Origin: Streptomyces sp. G-G2
GTDB lineage: Bacteria; Actinomycetota; Actinomycetes; Streptomycetales; Streptomycetaceae
Assembly: GCF_030063135.1 (NCBI RefSeq)
Contig: NZ_JASISO010000026.1
Location: forward strand, 53,443 to 117,442
Length of the DNA stretch: 64,000 bases
Direction of reading: 5' to 3'
Position 1 is the first letter of the stretch, and every line of letters starts with the position of its first letter. A program made the translations under genes and the position numbers. Under the pieces are notes generated by a model. That model was given only the letters and a program-made list of their open reading frames with translations, made no database searches and was not told the DNA's origin. Positions 1-7,292 of the stretch are shown piece by piece.

Positions 1-1
1 A

Positions 2-793
2 GGCCAGCCCCTGACGGCCGAACTGACCGAACCGGTCAAGGACAAGGCCGCCCGCGCGGTCATCGAGCGGGGCCTGATCGTGGACTCCGCCACCAACGTC
101 CAGGGCGCCTGGCACTGGGTGGACGACAAGAAGCTCCACTTCCGGCCCAAGGAGTACTGGCCCGCCAACTCCACCGTCTCCGTACGGAGCAACCTGGAGG
201 GCGTCAAGATCGCCGACGGCCTCTACGGCGCCGCCGCCAAGTCGCTCAAGCTCGACATCGGCGACCGGGTCGAGGTCGTCACGGACGCCTCCTCGCACTA
301 CCTGACCTTCAAGCGCAACGGCGAAGTGATCAACACCATTCCGGTCACCACCGGAAAGCCGGGCTTCTCCACCCGCAACGGCGTCAAGGTGGTGCTGGGC
401 AAGCAGTACTTCGTCCAGATGCGCGGCGACACCGTCGGAATCGGCGGCAGCGAGAACTACAACCTCCCCGTCTACTACGCCACGCGGGTGACCTGGAGCG
501 GTGAATACGTCCACGCCGCGCCGTGGTCGGTCGGCTCCCAGGGCTACGAGAACGTCAGCCACGGCTGCACCGGCATGAGCACCGGCAACGCCGCCTGGTT
601 CTACGAGAACATCAACGAGGGCGACATCGTCAAGGTGATCAACAGCATCGGCGACGACATGGACCCCTTCGGCAACGGCTACGGCGACTGGAACCTGGAC
701 TGGAAGGAATGGCGCGAGGGCAGCGCCCTGCTCAAGGGCACCCAGGACGGCCGCAGCCCGATCGACGCCGCCCGCCTGCGCCCCCAGGTCTGA
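2..793 (+). CDS. L,D-transpeptidase, 5' end missing
   Basis: The reading frame is open from the left edge, so the signal peptide and first domain lie outside the window; 263 C-terminal residues remain. L,D-transpeptidases make 3-3 cross-links in peptidoglycan outside the membrane. The visible part starts with the end of an Ig-like domain, followed by a YkuD catalytic domain. The catalytic motif SHGCTGMS is present, with the cysteine codon near base 563 and the conserved upstream histidine in GEYVHAAPW. A C-terminal Trp-rich extension (GYGDWNLDWKEW) follows the catalytic domain, as in actinobacterial enzymes. The gene ends in a strong hairpin at 832-880. Family assignment is sure; which paralogue it is cannot be told from the fragment. 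Confidence 0.93.
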   Translation, partial: GQPLTAELTEPVKDKAARAVIERGLIVDSATNVQGAWHWVDDKKLHFRPKEYWPANSTVSVRSNLEGVKIADGLYGAAAKSLKLDIGDRVEVVTDASSHYLTFKRNGEVINTIPVTTGKPGFSTRNGVKVVLGKQYFVQMRGDTVGIGGSENYNLPVYYATRVTWSGEYVHAAPWSVGSQGYENVSHGCTGMSTGNAAWFYENINEGDIVKVINSIGDDMDPFGNGYGDWNLDWKEWREGSALLKGTQDGRSPIDAARLRPQV

Positions 794-831
794 CGCGCCG
801 TCCGCCGCGTCCGCCGCGTCCGCCGCGGAGC

Positions 832-880
832 GCGAAACGGCCCCTGGAAGCCCTTAGGAGGGCTCCAGGGGCCGTTTCGC
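832..880. terminator. Bidirectional hairpin terminator
   Basis: Arms of about 21 bases (832-853 and 860-880) are complementary with a single bulged A and a 6-base loop. The hairpin lies between two convergent stop codons (793 on plus, 886 on minus), so it probably ends both transcripts. Confidence 0.85.
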
Positions 881-885
881 GGCCT

Positions 886-1287
886 TCAGGCGCTCAAGGA
901 CAGCCGCGTGCGCAGGATGTCGGCCAGCGCCTCCGCGAACTCCACGGGGTCCACCGGCAGGGTCACCGCCCGGTCCGCCCGGCTCCAGGTGGCCAGCCAG
1001 GCGTCCTGCGGACGCCCGATCAGCAGCAGTACCGGGGGACACCGGAAGATCTCGTCCTTGATCTGGCGGCACACGCCCATGCCCCCGGCCGGAACGGCCT
1101 CCCCGTCCAGCACGCAGGCGTCGATGCCGCCCGCGTCCAGCTCCTTCAGGACGGCGTCCATGGTGGCGCACTCCAGGAACTCCACCGGCGGCAGGTCCGC
1201 TGCGGGCCTGCGCCCGGACGCCAGCCGCACCTGCTCCCGGGTGTTGGCGTCATCGCTGTAGACCAGAACCCGCGCAGTCGCCCGCAT
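886..1287 (-). CDS. Stand-alone atypical receiver-like protein
   Basis: This 133-residue protein has the length and pattern of a single response-regulator receiver domain and no output domain. The acidic pair is visible (VYSDDANT, near residues 10-14) and a candidate phosphoryl aspartate sits in CVLDGE (about 58-61). The switch Thr/Ser position reads LLIGRP, and the invariant Lys of the usual KP motif is replaced in VTLPVDP. It therefore looks like an atypical receiver that may signal without normal phosphorylation chemistry. It is transcribed away from the ctaE-qcrCAB operon from a 176-bp intergenic region. ATG start with AGGAAC-like spacing. The precise role is unknown. Confidence 0.7.
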   Translation of the reverse strand: MRATARVLVYSDDANTREQVRLASGRRPAADLPPVEFLECATMDAVLKELDAGGIDACVLDGEAVPAGGMGVCRQIKDEIFRCPPVLLLIGRPQDAWLATWSRADRAVTLPVDPVEFAEALADILRTRLSLSA

Positions 1288-1452
1288 TTCGTTCCTCCAC
1301 GTGTCACATGAATCACGTTGATGATGTCGCGGATGCTACTCCGTCCGACACCCTGTCAACATCGGTTCGCAGGGGCCTCCGATGGGCCGTTCGGGCCTTG
1401 CACATGCCCCGGACACTCCGAACGGCACCCCCCGGGGTGAGGGCGGGATAAG

Positions 1453-1473
1453 CGACCGACATAATGTCGGTCG
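1453..1473. promoter_or_regulatory. Perfect inverted repeat over the ctaE start codon
   Basis: Arms CGACCGACAT and ATGTCGGTCG are perfectly complementary around one central A; the right arm begins at the ctaE ATG (1464). It could be a protein operator or an RNA hairpin hiding the start codon. Nothing in the sequence tells which. Confidence 0.5.
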
Positions 1474-2084
1474 TGGCGACAGCAACGACAGTAGATACCG
1501 GGCACGCGCACCCGACGGTCAACAGGCCGAACCTCGTCAGCGTTGGAACGATCATCTGGTTGAGTTCCGAGCTGATGTTCTTCGCGGCCCTCTTCGCGAT
1601 GTACTTCACCCTGCGATCGGTGACAGGCGCCGAGTACTGGGCAGAACAGGCCTCGGCCTTGAATCTGCCCTTCTCGGCGACGAACACGACGATCCTGGTG
1701 CTTTCCTCGCTCACCTGCCAGCTCGGCGTATTCGCCGCCGAGCGCGGTGACGTGAAGAAGCTCAGGACGTGGTTCATCATCACGTTCGTCATGGGTGCGA
1801 TCTTCATTGGCGGCCAGGTGTTCGAGTACACCTCGCTGGTCAAGGAGGAGGGCATGAGCCTCTCGTCCAGTCCGTACGGCTCGGTGTTCTACCTGACCAC
1901 CGGCTTCCACGGGCTGCACGTGACGGGTGGCCTCATCGCCTTCCTGCTGGTCCTCGGCCGGACGTACGCGGCTAAGAGGTTCACCCACGAACAGGCCACG
2001 TCGGCCATCGTCGTGTCCTACTACTGGCACTTCGTCGATGTCGTCTGGATCGGCCTCTTCGCCACGATCTACCTGATCAAGTAG
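1464..2084 (+). CDS. ctaE: Cytochrome c oxidase subunit III
   Basis: The 206-residue protein is the actinobacterial five-helix form of the aa3 oxidase subunit III, part of the terminal oxidase in the plasma membrane that joins the bc1 complex in a supercomplex. Typical family segments are WLSSELMFFAALFAMYF (about 32-48), GFHGLHVTGG (147-156, with conserved His149 and His152) and SYYWHFVDVVW (185-195). The gene is the first of ctaE-qcrC-qcrA-qcrB, with 76 bases to qcrC and no terminator in between, so co-transcription is likely. A perfect palindrome covers the start codon and there is no clear Shine-Dalgarno sequence. Confidence 0.96.
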   Translation: MSVVATATTVDTGHAHPTVNRPNLVSVGTIIWLSSELMFFAALFAMYFTLRSVTGAEYWAEQASALNLPFSATNTTILVLSSLTCQLGVFAAERGDVKKLRTWFIITFVMGAIFIGGQVFEYTSLVKEEGMSLSSSPYGSVFYLTTGFHGLHVTGGLIAFLLVLGRTYAAKRFTHEQATSAIVVSYYWHFVDVVWIGLFATIYLIK

Positions 2085-2160
2085 CGAACACGTCGCCGGG
2101 CCCGTCCCGGCACTCCATCCAGACACACCGACGCAGAAGATCCTGACACCGGGGTAATCC

Positions 2161-2970
2161 GTGAAAAAGCTCTCCGCACGACGACGCCATCCGCTGGCGG
2201 CGGTCGTCGTTCTACTCTTCGCCCTGGCGGTCACCGGGGGGCTGTATGCTGCCTTCGCGCCCGCGGGCGACGCGCAGGCAGACGAAACCTCCCAGTCCCT
2301 CGCCATCGAGGAGGGCAAGAAGCTCTACGCCGTGGGCTGCGCAAGCTGCCACGGGACCGGCGGCCAGGGTTCCTCTGACGGCCCGAGCCTGGTGGGTGTC
2401 GGCTCCGCGGCCGTCGACTTCCAGGTGAGCTCGGGTCGCATGCCCGCCCAGCAGCCCGGCGCCCAGGTGCCGAAGAAGCCGGTCATCTACACCCAGGCGC
2501 AGACCGACCAGCTGGCCGCGTTCGTCGCGTCCCTCGGTGCCGGTCCGATCACGCCGACCTCGAAGCAGTACGACCCGGCGGGCGCGGACATCGCCGCCGG
2601 TGGCGAGCTGTTCCGAAACAACTGCGCCCAGTGCCACAACTTCACTGGTGAGGGTGGCGCGCTGACGCACGGCAAGTACGCCCCGAACCTTGAGGACGTA
2701 CCGCCGAAGCACATCTACGAGGCCATGCTCACCGGCCCGCAGAACATGCCCTCCTTCCCGGACAGCACCATGCCGGAGAAGCAGAAGAAGGACATCATCG
2801 CGTACCTCCAGAACGTGAACGGCGAGAAGTCGAACAGCCCCGGTGGTCTCAAGCTCGGTGGCCTCGGCCCCGTGTCCGAGGGTCTCTTCGGCTGGATCTT
2901 CGGTCTGGGTGCGCTGATCGCTGTCGCCGTCTGGGTCGCGGCCCACACCGCTAAGGCCAAGAAGTCATGA
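2161..2970 (+). CDS. qcrC: Cytochrome bc1 complex dihaem cytochrome c subunit
   Basis: QcrC carries electrons from the Rieske/cytochrome b core to the aa3 oxidase in the actinobacterial III-IV supercomplex. The 269-residue protein has an N-terminal hydrophobic signal/anchor (about 11-32), two c-type haem sites, CASCH (60-64) and CAQCH (155-159), each in its own cytochrome c fold, and a C-terminal membrane helix (about 242-262) ending in a basic tail. Methionine-rich segments such as GRMPAQQPG and NMPSFP supply the axial ligands expected of the family. GTG start at 2161. The stop overlaps the start of qcrA by four bases, a sign of translational coupling. Confidence 0.97.
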   Translation: MKKLSARRRHPLAAVVVLLFALAVTGGLYAAFAPAGDAQADETSQSLAIEEGKKLYAVGCASCHGTGGQGSSDGPSLVGVGSAAVDFQVSSGRMPAQQPGAQVPKKPVIYTQAQTDQLAAFVASLGAGPITPTSKQYDPAGADIAAGGELFRNNCAQCHNFTGEGGALTHGKYAPNLEDVPPKHIYEAMLTGPQNMPSFPDSTMPEKQKKDIIAYLQNVNGEKSNSPGGLKLGGLGPVSEGLFGWIFGLGALIAVAVWVAAHTAKAKKS

Positions 2971-4025
2971 GTAGCCAAGACATTCCCGAAGAGAAGCACC
3001 TGCCGAGCGAGCAGGGCGACGCGCACCACGGTGGCGTAGCGCTGGCGGACGACCCGTTCGCCGACCCGGGCCTCCCGGCCCACCGGCCCCGTATCCAGGA
3101 CATCGACGAGCGGGCGGCCAAGCGCTCCGAGCGCACGGTCGCGATGCTCTTCACGCTGTCGATGCTGGCCACGATCGGCTTCATCGCCTCGTACGTGACC
3201 CTGCCGGTCGACAAGATCGTGTTCATCTTCCCCATCGGGAAGGTGAGCGCGCTCAACTTCGCCCTCGGCATGACCCTGGGCACGGCGCTCTTCTGCATCG
3301 GCGCGGGCGCGGTCCACTGGGCCCGCACCCTGATGTCCGATGTCGAGGTCGCCGCCGAGCGCCACGAGATCGCCGCACCGCCGGAGGTCAGGGCGCAGGT
3401 CCTGTCGGACTTCGCCGACGGCGCCAAGGAGTCGGCCATCGGCCGGCGTCCCCTGATCCGCAACACGATGCTGGGCGCGCTGGCCATGCTGCCGCTGTCC
3501 GCCGTCGTGATCCTGCGCGACCTGGGTCCGCTGCCCGAGGACAAGCTCCGCAAGACGCTGTGGGCCAAGGGCAAGCTGCTCATCAACGACAACACGAACG
3601 AGCCGCTGCGTCCCGAGGACATCATCGTCGGCTCGCTCACCTTCGCCAGGCCCGAGGGCCTGGAGGAGGACCAGCACGACTTCCAGACGCAGATCGCCAA
3701 GGCTGCCCTGATGATCGTCCGCATCAAGCCGGAGGACATCAAGGACAAGCAGGAGCTGGAGTGGTCCCACGAGGGCATCGTGGCCTACTCGAAGATCTGC
3801 ACCCACGTCGGCTGCCCGATCAGCCTGTACGAGCAGCAGACGCACCACGTGCTCTGCCCGTGCCACCAGTCCACCTTCGACCTCTCCGACGGCGCCCGTG
3901 TCATCTTCGGCCCGGCCGGTCACGCGCTTCCGCAGCTGCGGATCGGCGTGAATGACGAAGGCTTCCTCGAGGCGCATGGCGACTTCGAAGAGCCCGTCGG
4001 TCCTGCATTCTGGGAGCGCGGATGA
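2967..4025 (+). CDS. qcrA: Cytochrome bc1 complex Rieske iron-sulphur subunit
   Basis: The 352-residue QcrA is the long actinobacterial Rieske protein with several membrane helices before the cluster domain. Hydrophobic stretches lie near 57-80, 92-118 and 165-185. The [2Fe-2S] ligands are visible as CTHVGC (Cys278, His280, with disulphide Cys283) and CPCH (Cys297, His300, disulphide Cys299). The C-terminal GPAGHALPQL motif that closes the Rieske fold follows. It transfers electrons from menaquinol to cytochrome c on the outer face. It overlaps both qcrC and qcrB by four bases. ATG start chosen at the overlap. Confidence 0.97.
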   Translation: MSSQDIPEEKHLPSEQGDAHHGGVALADDPFADPGLPAHRPRIQDIDERAAKRSERTVAMLFTLSMLATIGFIASYVTLPVDKIVFIFPIGKVSALNFALGMTLGTALFCIGAGAVHWARTLMSDVEVAAERHEIAAPPEVRAQVLSDFADGAKESAIGRRPLIRNTMLGALAMLPLSAVVILRDLGPLPEDKLRKTLWAKGKLLINDNTNEPLRPEDIIVGSLTFARPEGLEEDQHDFQTQIAKAALMIVRIKPEDIKDKQELEWSHEGIVAYSKICTHVGCPISLYEQQTHHVLCPCHQSTFDLSDGARVIFGPAGHALPQLRIGVNDEGFLEAHGDFEEPVGPAFWERG

Positions 4026-5650
4026 GCACTGCCACTCAAACCACGGAGCGCAAAGCGCCTGCTGGTGAACGTGTAGCCGACTGGGCGGACGGCCGCCTGG
4101 GCATCTACAGCCTCGCCAAGTCGAACATGCGCAAGATCTTCCCGGACCACTGGTCCTTCATGCTCGGTGAGATCTGCCTGTACAGCTTCATCATCATCAT
4201 CCTCACGGGTGTGTACCTGACGCTGTTCTTCCACCCGAGCATGAACGAGGTCGTGTACCACGGCTCGTACGTGCCGATGCAGGGCGTCCAGATGTCCGAG
4301 GCCTTCGCCTCGACCCTGGACATCAGCTTCGACGTGCGCGGCGGTCTGCTCATCCGGCAGATCCACCACTGGGCGGCGCTGATCTTCGTCGCCGCGATGG
4401 TCGTGCACATGATGCGCGTGTTCTTCACCGGCGCGTTCCGCAAGCCGCGTGAGGTCAACTGGATCTTCGGCTTCCTGCTGCTGTTCCTCGGCATGTTCAC
4501 CGGATTCACCGGTTACTCGCTGCCGGACGACCTGCTCTCGGGTACCGGTGTCCGCTTCATGCAGGGCGCCATCCTGTCCGTCCCGGTCGTCGGCACGTAC
4601 CTGTCGATGTTCCTGTTCGGCGGGGAGTTCCCGGGTGGAGACTTCGTCTCGCGCTTCTACTCGGTGCACATCCTGCTGCTGCCCGGCATCATGATGGGCC
4701 TGCTGGTGGCCCACCTGATCCTGGTCTTCTACCACAAGCACACCCAGTTCGCGGGCCCCGGCAAGACGAACAAGAACGTCGTCGGCATGCCGCTGCTCCC
4801 GGTGTACATGGCCAAGGCCGGAGGCTTCTTCTTCCTGGTCTTCGGTGTCATCGCGGCCATCGCGGCGATCGCCTCGATCAACCCGATCTGGGCCATCGGC
4901 CCGTACCGCCCGGACCACGTGTCCACCGGTGCGCAGCCCGACTGGTACATGGGTATGCCGGAAGGCCTCATCCGTGCGATGCCCGGCTGGGAGATCAACC
5001 TCTGGGGTCACACGCTCGTCCTGGGCGTGTTCATCCCGCTGCTGCTCTTCCCGCTGGTGCTGTCCTCGATCGCGATCTACCCGTTCATCGAGGCCTGGGT
5101 CACCGGGGACAAGCGCGAGCACCACATCCTGGACCGCCCGCGCAACGTGCCGACCCGTACGGGCTTCGGTGTCGCCTGGATCGCGGAGTACATCGTGCTC
5201 CTCATCGGCGGCGGCAACGACATGTTCGCGCAGTACTTCCACCTGTCGATCAACTCGATCACCTGGTTCGTGCGGATCGGTTTCTTCGTCGTCCCGGTCA
5301 TCGCGTTCATCATCACCAAGCGGATCTGCCTCGGCCTCCAGCGCCGGGACCGGGACAAGGTGCTGCACGGTCGCGAGACCGGCATCATCAAGCGCCTGCC
5401 GCACGGTGAGTTCGTCGAGGTCCACGAGCCGCTCTCGCAGGGCAAGCTGCACACGCTGACCTCGTACGAGCAGTACGGGCCGATCGAGATCGGCCCGACG
5501 GTCGACGAGAACGGTGTCGAGCGCAAGGTCAAGCCGCTGGAGAGGCTCCGCGCCAAGCTGAGCAAGGGCTTCTACGGCGAGAACAACCAGATTCCGAAGC
5601 CTTCGGCGGAGGAGTACAAGGAGATCCAGAGCGGCCACGGCCACCACTGA
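4022..5650 (+). CDS. qcrB: Cytochrome bc1 complex cytochrome b subunit
   Basis: QcrB, 542 residues, is the haem b-carrying, menaquinol-oxidising core of the bc1 complex. Family landmarks are the paired histidines in RQIHHWAALIFVAAMVVH, the second set in FYSVHILLLPG and VAHLILVFYHKH, and a quinol-site PEGL motif in WYMGMPEGLIRAMP (a PEWY equivalent). At least eight membrane helices can be seen, and a hydrophilic C-terminal extension of about 120 residues is typical of actinobacteria. The ATG overlaps the qcrA stop. A strong rho-independent terminator follows about 50 bases after the stop, which ends the ctaE-qcrCAB unit. Confidence 0.97.
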   Translation: MSTATQTTERKAPAGERVADWADGRLGIYSLAKSNMRKIFPDHWSFMLGEICLYSFIIIILTGVYLTLFFHPSMNEVVYHGSYVPMQGVQMSEAFASTLDISFDVRGGLLIRQIHHWAALIFVAAMVVHMMRVFFTGAFRKPREVNWIFGFLLLFLGMFTGFTGYSLPDDLLSGTGVRFMQGAILSVPVVGTYLSMFLFGGEFPGGDFVSRFYSVHILLLPGIMMGLLVAHLILVFYHKHTQFAGPGKTNKNVVGMPLLPVYMAKAGGFFFLVFGVIAAIAAIASINPIWAIGPYRPDHVSTGAQPDWYMGMPEGLIRAMPGWEINLWGHTLVLGVFIPLLLFPLVLSSIAIYPFIEAWVTGDKREHHILDRPRNVPTRTGFGVAWIAEYIVLLIGGGNDMFAQYFHLSINSITWFVRIGFFVVPVIAFIITKRICLGLQRRDRDKVLHGRETGIIKRLPHGEFVEVHEPLSQGKLHTLTSYEQYGPIEIGPTVDENGVERKVKPLERLRAKLSKGFYGENNQIPKPSAEEYKEIQSGHGHH

Positions 5651-5696
5651 TCCTGCTTGAAGGACTGATTCAGGTCAGTCTTCGCGTCGCCACGGC

Positions 5697-5729
5697 AAGA
5701 GCCCCGTCCAGTCACTGGACGGGGCTCTT
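5697..5729 (+). terminator. Terminator of the ctaE-qcrCAB operon
   Basis: A perfect 15-bp stem (5697-5711 with 5715-5729, arm AAGAGCCCCGTCCAG) and a 3-base loop is followed by TTT. It separates qcrB from trpD. Confidence 0.9.
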
Positions 5730-5795
5730 TGCCGTCCTCCCGCGCTGGATAGGCTGGGGCCTCATCCATCGGCTGTGGACCATCAGGAGCGGACC

Positions 5796-6860
5796 ATGAA
5801 CGTTGTGACCCCGGCAGGCGGCGGCAGCGTGGCGGCCCGCACCTGGCCGGCCGTACTGGACGCCCTGCTCGAAGGCCGCGACCTCGGTGCGGACGACACC
5901 GCGTGGGCGATGGACCGGATCATGCGGGGCGAGGCGACCGACGCGCAGATCGCCGGCTTCGTGGTGGCGCTGCGGGCCAAGGGCGAGACGGTCGCGGAGA
6001 TCAACGGCCTCGTACGGACCATGTACGAACACGCCAACCTGATCGAGGTCCCCGGCCGCACGGTCGACATCGTCGGGACGGGCGGCGACGGCGCCAAGAC
6101 CGTCAACATCTCCACGATGTCCGCGATCGTGGTCGCCGGTACGGGCGCCAAGGTGGTCAAGCACGGCAACCGCGCCGCGTCCTCCGCGAGCGGCGCCTCG
6201 GACGTCCTGGAGAAGCTGGGCGTCAACCTCGACCTCACCCCCGCACGGGTGACCCAGGTGGCCGAGGAGGCGGGCATCACCTTCTGCTTCGCCGTCAAGT
6301 TCCACCCGGCCCTGCGGTACGTGGCCAACGCCCGCAAGGAACTGGGCATCCGCACCACCTTCAACGTCCTCGGCCCGCTGACCAACCCGGCGCGGGTACG
6401 GGCCCAGGCGACCGGTGTCGCCGATCCCCGGATGGCCCCCATCGTGGCGGGAGTGCTCGCCGAGCGCGGCTCCTCCGCGCTGGTCTTCCGCGGCGACGAC
6501 GGCTTCGACGAGCTGACCACGACCGCGACCTCCCGGGTGTGGTGGGTGCGCGACGGCGCGGTCACCGAGCACCGCTTCGACCCGCGCGACCTCGGGATCC
6601 CGGTGGTGGACGTCTCCGCGCTGCGGGGCGCGGACCCCTCGTACAACGCGGACGTGGCCCGCAGGCTGCTGGCGGGCGAGAGGGGCCCGGTCCGCGAGGC
6701 CGTCCTGCTGAACTCGGCGGCGGCCCTGGTCGCCCTGGACCCGGGCGCGGGCACCCTGGAGGAGCAGCTGGCGGCGGGCATCGTCCGGGCGGCCGAATCG
6801 ATCGACTCCGGCGCGGCCGAGGCGGCGCTGGCACGCTGGGTGCGGGCGAGCAACGCGTAG
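5796..6860 (+). CDS. trpD: Anthranilate phosphoribosyltransferase
   Basis: TrpD joins anthranilate to PRPP in the second committed step of tryptophan synthesis. The 354-residue protein has the glycine-rich PRPP loop in VDIVGTGGDGAKTVNIST, the KHGNRAASSASGASD segment that binds anthranilate and PRPP, and the GPLTNPA motif. The start is placed at ATG 5796 because CAGGAG at 5784-5789 is well spaced; an in-frame GTG at 5775 would lie upstream of that site. The gene stands alone between a terminator and a SAM riboswitch, away from the other trp genes; trpEG lies 26 kb to the right under its own attenuator. Confidence 0.96.
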   Translation: MNVVTPAGGGSVAARTWPAVLDALLEGRDLGADDTAWAMDRIMRGEATDAQIAGFVVALRAKGETVAEINGLVRTMYEHANLIEVPGRTVDIVGTGGDGAKTVNISTMSAIVVAGTGAKVVKHGNRAASSASGASDVLEKLGVNLDLTPARVTQVAEEAGITFCFAVKFHPALRYVANARKELGIRTTFNVLGPLTNPARVRAQATGVADPRMAPIVAGVLAERGSSALVFRGDDGFDELTTTATSRVWWVRDGAVTEHRFDPRDLGIPVVDVSALRGADPSYNADVARRLLAGERGPVREAVLLNSAAALVALDPGAGTLEEQLAAGIVRAAESIDSGAAEAALARWVRASNA

Positions 6861-6959
6861 CGCGTCCGGGCCGCCGTACGGCGGTTTCGCGTCAGGCCCC
6901 GGTTCCGCCATGCGGACCGGGGCTTGTGCGTGCGGGATCTTGTGGCAGGATGCTCAGCA

Positions 6960-7075
6960 GGTCACGAGTGACAGCGTTTAGGCCCCGGCTTGCTGTCCGG
7001 CAACCCTCCTTCCGTGGCGGGGTGCCCCGGGTGATGACCAGGCCGTAGGCAGCAAGGCTTGCGGCAAGCGCGGAT
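6960..7075 (+). ncRNA. SAM riboswitch (SAM-I/SAM-IV type)
   Basis: The segment carries the SAM-riboswitch core in order: closing stem GGTCA (6960-6964) with TGACC (7035-7039), the CACGAGTG entry, CCGGCAACCCTCC, and GTGGCGGGGTGCCCCGGGTGA. A 3' hairpin of the SAM-IV kind (7040-7070, AGCAAGGCTTGC) follows P1. I recognise the layout as the actinobacterial SAM-IV form. It sits about 220 bases before a class V aminotransferase gene, which it presumably turns down when S-adenosylmethionine is plentiful. Confidence 0.85.
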
Positions 7076-7076
7076 C

Positions 7077-7117
7077 CCTCGATTCCAGGGGTCCTGGTCT
7101 CTCGAGGAGCGTTTTTT
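7077..7117 (+). promoter_or_regulatory. Riboswitch expression platform: hairpin with T run
   Basis: CCTCGA (7077-7082) pairs with TCGAGG (7102-7107) and an inner CCAGG/CCTGG stem closes the hairpin; GTTTTTT (7111-7117) follows. It can act as an intrinsic terminator, and it also buries the GAGGAG that precedes the tiny frame at 7119. Confidence 0.6.
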
Positions 7118-7118
7118 C

Positions 7119-7139
7119 GTGAGCAAGCGAATGCGATAG
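7119..7139 (+). CDS. Possible six-residue leader peptide MSKRMR
   Basis: GTG AGC AAG CGA ATG CGA TAG lies nine bases after GAGGAG (7104-7109), a good ribosome site that is enclosed in the riboswitch hairpin. The frame is only six codons long and could be chance. If real, it would be a regulatory upstream ORF between the SAM riboswitch and the aminotransferase. Confidence 0.35.
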   Translation: MSKRMR

Positions 7140-7292
7140 GGCGACTCCGCCCCTTCTTCACCCCCGGAACAGGGTCCTGTCCGCGTACCGCGGCGCGCCC
7201 ACCGTCCCCCGGGGTCTTCCCGTACCCCGCCGCACCCGGCCGCGTACGGGCCGTCTGAAGCCATTCACCCCTGCCTGCCGGGAGATACCGCC

